35,868 nucleotides of DNA, from assembly GCF_024609805.1 (NCBI RefSeq), contig NZ_JANFVR010000013.1, positions 1 to 35,868 on the forward strand, written 5' to 3'. Positions 25,111 to 31,700 of the stretch are shown here, piece after piece (within the stretch, counting starts at the first letter, position 1; every line of letters starts with the position of its first letter). The translations under genes and the position numbers were made by a program. Origin of the DNA: Tahibacter caeni. GTDB lineage: Bacteria > Pseudomonadota > Gammaproteobacteria > Xanthomonadales > Rhodanobacteraceae. Below the pieces are notes generated by a model that saw only the letters and a program-made list of their open reading frames with translations, ran no database searches and was not told the DNA's origin.

Positions 25111-25845
25111 ATGTCGATACTACCTTCCACACCGTCACGCTCTTTGCCCACCGATAAATCGAAATTCACACGAATGGCAATCGTCGCGCTATTGCCCTTC
25201 ACGGCGAGCTTGCTGACCGGCTGCCACCGCCAGGCGCCGCTGACGCCGGAACTGGCGGCAATCGTCTGTCCCGCCGATCGCGCGGAACATGCTTCTGAGA
25301 TGTTCGGCAAAGCCGAAGTCACGTTCGTTTGCGTGACGCCGGAAATAGCCGACAAACCGTCGTTGCTGCGCTGCGACCCGAACAGCCGCCCCGTCTACTG
25401 CGAGGACTCGGGCACGATCACGCTGTCCCGCCTGCCGGGGGGCAAGCTGGTGCCGGGTGCGCCGAGCAACGCGCGCGAGTACCAGCCGCCGCCGGTGACC
25501 GATCCGGAAACCGACGCCGGTTCACTGTTCGAGGCCAGTTTCTACGACAAGCCGCCCGGCAAGGCCAACTATGAAGTCGGCCCAAGGCAGTATCTGCGCG
25601 ATGCCGAGCAGCAGCGCCTGCCACCGGGGTTCACGCTCGTCAACGGTCCCGTGTGCGACCGGGTCTCCAACGCGCTCAGGCACGCCAGTTGCCGGCTCGA
25701 GGCCAAGAGTGCGTCGCTGCACTGGTACATCACTGTCTCCATTCCGCGCCCGATCGGGAACAAGATCGACGATGAGCTCTACCAGCAAGAGATGACGCTC
25801 TGGCTGGACCTGCTGGGCAAGATGGTGACCGACCCGAAAGGCTGA
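25111..25845 (+). CDS. Predicted lipoprotein of unknown function
   Basis: The 244-residue protein has AGGGG about 7 nt before ATG 25111, which decides the start over the in-frame ATG at 25174. The N-terminus is a 21-residue polar leader, a hydrophobic run (MAIVALLPFTASLLTG) and the lipobox LLTGC at residues 34-38. The mature protein has six or more cysteines (for example in IVCPAD, TFVCVTP, LRCDPN, VYCEDSG, VCDRVSN and SCRLE), suggesting disulfides in the periplasm. A Pro-rich middle (EYQPPPVTDPETD) separates two beta-rich parts. I do not recognise a family. The next gene, also exported, follows after 107 bp in the same direction. Confidence 0.82.
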   Translation: MSILPSTPSRSLPTDKSKFTRMAIVALLPFTASLLTGCHRQAPLTPELAAIVCPADRAEHASEMFGKAEVTFVCVTPEIADKPSLLRCDPNSRPVYCEDSGTITLSRLPGGKLVPGAPSNAREYQPPPVTDPETDAGSLFEASFYDKPPGKANYEVGPRQYLRDAEQQRLPPGFTLVNGPVCDRVSNALRHASCRLEAKSASLHWYITVSIPRPIGNKIDDELYQQEMTLWLDLLGKMVTDPKG

Positions 25846-25952
25846 CGTCGCTCAGACTCGACAAAACAGGAACAAAGCAGCAACAAGTAGCCGGGCAAGC
25901 GCAGGCGCACCCCGGCGACTCCCAGGCCGCGCATGAATCACAAGGAATTCCG

Positions 25953-26291
25953 ATGCAACCGATGCAGCGATTGGCGATGACGATGATTCTGGCCATGGCA
26001 CCCGGCGCGTTCGTTCATGGCGCGGAGGCGGCGGCGACGCCGACGCAGGAATCCACCACGGCGCTGATCGCCGGCCAGAAGCCCGAAGGCATCGAAGTGG
26101 AACGCGTCGCAGTGGAGGGGAAGAGCGTGACGGTGACCGGCACAGGCACGTCGAATGCGCTCATTTCGACGTTCCTGCGCAACCTCGACAGCTCGGGCCA
26201 CTTCGCTGGCGTGGAACTCGTCTCCATCCTGGCCACCACGCGTGGCGCGAATCACGTGGTGGAGTACCAGTTGTATCTGAAGATCAAATAG
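25953..26291 (+). CDS. Exported single-domain PilN-like protein
   Basis: The 112-residue protein begins MQPMQRLAMTMILAMAPGAF, a signal peptide with probable cleavage near VHG-AEA. After a short linker come IEVERVAVEGKSVTVTGTGT and SNALISTFLRNLDSSGHFAGVELVS, then a closing strand VVEYQLYLKIK. This beta-alpha-beta layout, with a small residue, N, helix containing FLRNL, then F-x2-VEL, is that of the periplasmic PilN/GspL-type ferredoxin-like domain. Normal PilN carries an N-terminal transmembrane helix and lies between pilM and pilO; none of those genes is here. It could be a stand-alone adaptor or a relic. Function is unknown. Confidence 0.72.
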   Translation: MQPMQRLAMTMILAMAPGAFVHGAEAAATPTQESTTALIAGQKPEGIEVERVAVEGKSVTVTGTGTSNALISTFLRNLDSSGHFAGVELVSILATTRGANHVVEYQLYLKIK

Positions 26292-26459
26292 CCGCTCGCG
26301 CGAAGTCTTCCAGGGGTGGCGGCAGGGAAGGCCAGGGAACAGCACGATCCCGGTGACGTTGCAGTATTTCTTATGCGCAATGACGCGCTGGAGTAACCGT
26401 GCGCCCCGTCGCTGCGATGTGGCAATCGTTATCACAAGCGGCGCGAGAGCAATCCAGCC

Positions 26460-26570
26460 GGGGTCAGGTTCGCTTGCGCAAAGCGCCGGCCGTACCGATG
26501 CCTCGGCCGTGCCGCGCGAGTCATCGACTTCGGCGCGCGCGGCCGCATCACAGGGAGCGAACCCGACCCC
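26460..26570. repeat. 111-bp REP-like element with 16-bp inverted ends
   Basis: The left end GGGGTCAGGTTCGCTT (26460-26475) is matched by GAGCGAACCCGACCCC (26555-26570) in inverse orientation at 14 of 16 positions. This is the best-preserved member of the family. It ends 11 bp before the stop codon of the reverse-strand cytochrome gene, in the gap between convergent genes. Repeats with such ends are, from general experience, associated with REP-type dispersal by tyrosine transposases; no transposase gene is in the window. The remaining gap (26292-26459) shows nothing else. Confidence 0.72.
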
Positions 26571-26581
26571 GTCATGGTCGG

Positions 26582-27748
26582 CTACTTCGCCTCCGGCACC
26601 GCCATCCAGCCCGGCGCCCGCTGCAATCGGCCTTCCCGGTCGTCCAGCCGCAGTACCCAGACGTGATCGAGGCCATGGTGCCGTGTCGGACTCCAGTGCA
26701 GCGGGGGCAGCGGGGGCAGCGAGGGTTCGCGCACGGTCTGCAGCCGGGCGACGAGTGCGGCACGCGAGACCTCGCGGCCGGCCTGGCGGAGCAGTTCCGC
26801 GACCAGCTGCAACACCTGCTCCGCCACGGCCTGCCGCAGCGTTGCTTCGGGCGGCGCGGGCAGCACGACGCGCAGGCTCTGGCCGGCGGGCCACGCCATT
26901 CGCGTGAGATCGCAGGCGGCAGCGACCCGGCCGGTGAGCAGCAGCGTGCGGGCGGTCGTCGACACCGCTGCCTCGCTGCAGTCCCGGACCACCTGCGGCG
27001 CCGGCACGGATGCCGCGAGTTCGTCCAGCGCACGCTGCTGCGTCGCCGGCGCCGCGGTGATGACGAAACCGCTGCGGCCGGGGTCGGTGGTGTCCGCCGC
27101 GAAGACGATGGCCGGCAAGTCTTCCTCGGCGGCGGCGACCAGGCTGTCGCTGCCGTCGGCGCCGGCGTCGATGAGCAGCAGCAGGTCGTCGCTGCGCGCG
27201 GGCGGGCCTGACAAGGACACGAGTTCGATCCGCCGTCCGTAGATTTCCTGCGTCGGCGCGACCAATGCGGCGCCGCGCACGCCGATGCGCAGGCGATCCG
27301 GCGCGACCCCGGCCTCGTGCCGCTGATCCAGGCGAGCCAGATAAGCCAGCAGATCGTCGGCATCGGCCAGGCTCAGGGCGTAGCGCGGCATCGCCGCATC
27401 CAGCGGCTGCCCGCCCGCATCAAGGCCCATGGTGATCGCCCGGCGCAGGCGCGCAGCGTCGTAGGCCGGCCGCTGCCGCCGTTCGTCGCGCAACGGCCGC
27501 AGCAATGCAGCCGGACTGATATCGGCCGGGCGCACGCCGCCTTCGCGGCGGCCGCGGCCGTCCGGACCATGGCAGTTCACGCACGGCAGCAGCGCGGCCG
27601 GCACGGCGTCGCCGGCACCCACGGTCGCGACCAGCGGCGTACCGCGCGGCGATACGCCCTCGCGGAAAATGCGCTCGCCGCCGTCGGCCGAGCCGGCGCT
27701 GCCTTGCAGGGCCGGCAACACGGCCAGGAGGGCGGCGGCCAGCTTCAT
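26582..27748 (-). CDS. Cytochrome c-type protein with an extra C-terminal domain
   Basis: The 388-residue protein starts at ATG 27748, overlapping the SCO stop as ATGA; a longer in-frame extension upstream is only SCO antisense-frame sequence. Residues 1-22 are a signal peptide. Residues 25-145 are a mono-heme cytochrome c: C56-V-N-C59-H60 binds heme and M120 in AMPRYALS is the likely axial ligand, followed by the usual LLAYLARL helix. From about 150 onwards (DRLRIGVRGAALV, LLLLIDAGADGSDSL, DLPAIVFAADTTD, GFVITAAPATQQ) there are alternating strands and helices like a shortened periplasmic substrate-binding domain. It probably accepts or relays electrons in the periplasm; the second domain could sense or bind a ligand. 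It is cotranscribed with SCO and divergent from the multicopper oxidase. Confidence 0.85.
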   Translation of the reverse strand: MKLAAALLAVLPALQGSAGSADGGERIFREGVSPRGTPLVATVGAGDAVPAALLPCVNCHGPDGRGRREGGVRPADISPAALLRPLRDERRQRPAYDAARLRRAITMGLDAGGQPLDAAMPRYALSLADADDLLAYLARLDQRHEAGVAPDRLRIGVRGAALVAPTQEIYGRRIELVSLSGPPARSDDLLLLIDAGADGSDSLVAAAEEDLPAIVFAADTTDPGRSGFVITAAPATQQRALDELAASVPAPQVVRDCSEAAVSTTARTLLLTGRVAAACDLTRMAWPAGQSLRVVLPAPPEATLRQAVAEQVLQLVAELLRQAGREVSRAALVARLQTVREPSLPPLPPLHWSPTRHHGLDHVWVLRLDDREGRLQRAPGWMAVPEAK

Positions 27749-28356
27749 TCCACGGGCCGTGCCAGCGCTTCGCGCAGCGCCGCTGTCAGCACCTCGGCGT
27801 CGGCCAGGCCGTCGAACCGGCGCCACGGCCGCGGCGAGCCGCGCTCGTCGATCAGCACCACGAGCGGCGCGTGCGACGCCGGATCGGCGGCCGACGCCCC
27901 CAACGAGCGCGCCAGCCGGTCGATATCGGCGCGCGCGCCGGTGACCAGATCCCAGCCCGCAGCGGCGCCGAAGGCGCGGCTCCAGCGCGCCAGTTCCTGC
28001 GGCGTGTCGTTGGCCGGATCGATGCTCACCGAGATCAGCGCGACGCGGTCCGCATCGCCGCCAAGCTGCCGCTGCACCTGGGCAAAGCGCGTGCCCAGCA
28101 GCGGGCAGATCGTGGTGCACCGGGTGAAGATGAAATTGATCGCGGCCAGCCGTCCCTGGACCAGATCGCGGTGAAAGTGCCGCGTGCGGCCCGACTGGTC
28201 CAGCACGGGCACGTCGGCGACCGTGCCGGCGGCCGTCTCGGCCGGCATCGACCGCATCGCTGCGGCCGCGTGTGCCGCATGCGCGGCATGGTCCTGTGCC
28301 TGCGCACCGATGCTGCCGAGCAGCAGAACGGCCCCGCAGCGGATTCCCTTGCCCAT
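27745..28356 (-). CDS. SCO1/SenC-family copper chaperone
   Basis: The 203-residue protein starts at ATG 28356 with a G-rich site (GGGGG) about 5 nt upstream. The signal peptide ends near AQA-QD at residue 20. A His-containing segment (H23, H26, H29) follows, then the thioredoxin-like SCO domain. The copper ligands are complete: C80-X3-C84 in FTRCTTICP, and H162 in SHAPLVVLID. SCO proteins carry copper to periplasmic cuproenzymes, classically the CuA site of cytochrome oxidase. No oxidase subunit is nearby; the divergent neighbour is a giant multicopper oxidase, so loading that enzyme is the likelier job here (inference). The stop overlaps the cytochrome gene start. Confidence 0.92.
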   Translation of the reverse strand: MGKGIRCGAVLLLGSIGAQAQDHAAHAAHAAAAMRSMPAETAAGTVADVPVLDQSGRTRHFHRDLVQGRLAAINFIFTRCTTICPLLGTRFAQVQRQLGGDADRVALISVSIDPANDTPQELARWSRAFGAAAGWDLVTGARADIDRLARSLGASAADPASHAPLVVLIDERGSPRPWRRFDGLADAEVLTAALREALARPVE

Positions 28357-28736
28357 GATCGCCCCCGATTGCCGCCGCCCGCGAACTTATCCCGCCGGCC
28401 GCGCGCCGGCAATCGCCGCCGGCAACCTCGCCGCGCAACCACTGCAATGATGAAGTTTCATGATAGCCGGGCGCCGTTTTTTACGCCTGCCTCAGCAAGC
28501 TTCTGGACAAATGCACTTCTGACAGGGGATAGAAGGCGGCAAAGATCGGCGAACGCCGGTGACTGCATCCGCAGTCGGCCGGCGCCGCCCCGTTGCGGGA
28601 GCGCCGCAGCCGTGCGGGGTGCCGTCACTCTGCGTCGCAGAGTCTTCCCAAGCTTTGCAAATAAGGTATTGTCCACCACGAAACTTGTAGACAAGTTTCC
28701 ATGCCAGCCACCCGCTTTCCCGTTGCGAGGTAAACC
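28357..28736. promoter_or_regulatory. Divergent promoter region between SCO and multicopper oxidase genes
   Basis: This 380-bp gap is flanked by genes transcribed away from each other and must hold both promoters. It turns AT-richer at 28440-28500 and 28650-28700. An imperfect palindrome ATGAAGTTTCAT lies at 28450-28461, about 95 bp before the SCO start. GAGG about 7 nt before ATG 28737 is the oxidase ribosome site. I could not pick confident -35/-10 pairs, and no coding region is seen. Confidence 0.6.
28681..28698. promoter_or_regulatory. Perfect palindrome, probable operator of the multicopper oxidase gene
   Basis: AAACTTGTAGACAAGTTT is two perfect 8-bp arms around AG, ending 38 bp before the oxidase start codon. 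The core TTGTnnACAA is the kind of site bound by dimeric helix-turn-helix repressors such as GntR-family proteins. It does not resemble the CueR-type copper box. No regulator gene is in the window. The assignment as an operator rests on symmetry and position alone. Confidence 0.5.
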
Positions 28737-31700
28737 ATGCGTTTGCCGTTGCCGTTGCCGTCGTGGTCGTGCGCCTTCGCCCTCCTGGTCTCCGCCCTTT
28801 GCACGTCGCCGCTGCAGGCAGCCGACGCGCCCGCGCACGGGCGCTGCGACAGCACCATCCAGGCCGACGTCGTCGCGCTCGACCACGCCTTCCAGGTGAA
28901 CCGTCTGGGTACGACGCGCACCGACGGCGAGATCTACGCGCTGCGAGCCGATGTCGTTTCCACCGATCCGGCCAACCCCGGCCTGGAGCCGGGCAAGGTG
29001 ATGCTGCGGCCGGACAAGCGTCCACGCCCGCTGGTGCTGCGCGTCAACGCCGGCAGCTGCCTGGAGATCCGTTTCCAGAACCTGCTCGCGCCGACACCCG
29101 CCGACGTGATGCAGCCGGTCACGCGCACCGCGTCGATCCACGTCGCCGGGCTGCAGCCCATCGACACCATCGCGAGCGACGGCACCTGGGCCGGACAGAA
29201 CCCGGAAATCGGCAACGGCCAGCACTCCGGCCTCGTACAGCCCGGCGCGAGCATCACCTACCGGCTGTATGCGCAGGAAGAGGGCGGCAATCTGCTCTAC
29301 AGCACCGCCGGCCAATACAACAATTTCAACGAAATGCAGCTGTCCACGGGCCTGTTCGGCGCGGTCAACGTCCAGCCGCGCGGCAGCGAGTGGTACCGCA
29401 GCCAGGTCAGCGAGGACGATCTGCGCCTGGCCAGCACCGGCACCTTGCCGTCGGGCCATCCGCGCATCGACTACGACGCCGTGTTTCCGCCGGGTCATCC
29501 CCGCGCAGGCCTGCCGGTCCTGCGCATGCTGGATCGCGACAACCGCATCGTGCACACCGACCTGACCGCACTGATCACCGGTCCCGGCCGCGGTCCGCTG
29601 AGCATCCCCGTCGGCGACAACCCGATGCTTCCGGAGCGCAACCTGCCGTTCCGCGAAGTCACGACGATCTACCACGAGTCGCAGGACGTGGTGCAGGCGT
29701 TTCCCGACTTCATGTCGGCGAAGAACAGCCAGGTGCCGCGCGAAGACGCCGGCGCCGATTCCTTCGCGATCAACTACGGCATCGGCGGCATCGCGCCGCA
29801 GGTGCTGGCCAACCGCATCGGGGTGGGGCCGGCCGCCGACTGTCCCGAATGCAAGTTCGAGGAATTCTTCCTGAGCTCCTGGGCCATCGGCGATCCGGCC
29901 CTGGTCGTCGACGTGCCGGCCAATGCGCCGTGCACCACGGCGGAATTGCAGGATCTGACGGTGAAGTTCAGCGCCGATCCGCTCACCTTCGAGCCGGCCG
30001 ACCCGTGCAAGCCGCACCCCGGACGCAAGGCGACCAAGGCCTTCTATCCGGACGATCCGTCCAACGTCTACCACGCCTATCTCGGTGACCACGTGCGTTT
30101 CCGCGTGCTGCACGCGGGCGCCGCGGTGCATCACGTGCATCACCACCATGCGCACCAGTGGCTGCGCTCGCCCGAGACCGGCCAGAGCAACTACCTCGAC
30201 TCGCAGGCCATCGGTCCGGGCTCGTCGTTCACCGCGGAGCTGGTGTTCGGCGGCAGCGGCAACCGCAATCTCACGACCGGCGATTCCATTTTCCACTGCC
30301 ATTTCTATCCGCACTTCGCGGCCGGCATGTGGGCGCTGTACCGCGTGCACGACGTGTTCGAAGCCGGCACCGCGCTCGACGCGGAAGGCCGTCCGCGCAG
30401 CGACGCGCGCGCGCTGCCCGACGGCGAGATCCGGCACGGCACGCCGATCCCCGCGGTCGTGCCGCTGCCGCGCTACGCCATGGCGCCGCTGCCCGCCAGA
30501 GTGCGCATCGTCGACGGCCAGGCAAAGGTCGAGGGCGACGGTCATCCGGGCTTTCCGTTCTTCGTGCCCGGCATGGCCGGGCACCGGCCGCCGCATCCGC
30601 CGCTGGATTTCGCCGTCGATCCGAAAACCGGCGAGCGCTTCGACGGCGGCCTGCCGCGTCACCTGATCAGCGCCGCGACGATTGCGAACGAACAGCACAC
30701 CGCGCTGGACTGGTCCAAGGACCTGCACGCGATCAAGGCCTACGAGCTGCCCGAAGACGGCACCGCCGTCGAAAAGCGCGCGATGGCGTACTTCGGCCAG
30801 CCGCGGCACGCGAGCTTCACGCCGGAGGCCGCGCCCGCGCCGTTCAAGGTCAACGGCCTGCCGCGCGGTCCGCAGCCGGGCGCGCCGTTCGCCGATCCGG
30901 CCGTCGTCGACGGCAAGGCGGTCGGCAACGAGCTGCGCCGCTACAAAGGTGCAAACCTGCAACTGGATGCGGTGTTCAACAAGGCCGGCTGGCACTACCC
31001 GCAGCAGCGCATCCTGTCGCTGTGGGGAGATGTGAAGGACTACGTCGACGGCCGCCGGCCGCCCGAACCGCTGTTCTTCCGCGCGCACAACAACGACGTC
31101 ATCGAGTACTGGCACACGAACCTCGTGCCGGCCTATTTCGAACTCGACGATTTCGAAGTGCGCACGCCCACCGACATCCTCGGCCAGCACATCCACCTCG
31201 TGAAATTCGACGTGATGGCCTCCGACGGCGCCGCGAACGGCTTCAACTACGAAGACGGCACCTTCAGCCCCGAGGAAGTGCGCGAGCGCATCGAAGGCAT
31301 CAACAAGACCGGCGGCCTCTGGGACCCGGCGCATCGCAGGCAGCGCCTGCTGCATCCCAAGGCCATCGCCGCGCTGGGCAACGGTCCGGGTGCGGAGAGC
31401 CGCGCGTGGGTCGGCGCCCAGGCCACCGTGCAGCGCTGGTGGCTGGACCCGCTGATGCAGCAGCCGGCCGCGGTCGGCGAGAAGGACCGCACCTACATGA
31501 CCGTGTTCACGCACGACCATTTCGGCCCGTCCACCCACCAGATGATCGGCCTCTACGGCGGCCTGCTGATCGAACCGGCCGGCTCGACCTGGACCTCGCT
31601 CGACGGCACGACGCAGTTCGGCGTGCGCGACGACGGCGGCCCGACCAGCTACGCCGCGAACATCCTGTTCAAGTCGCCCGCGAACCAGAGCGACAACTAC

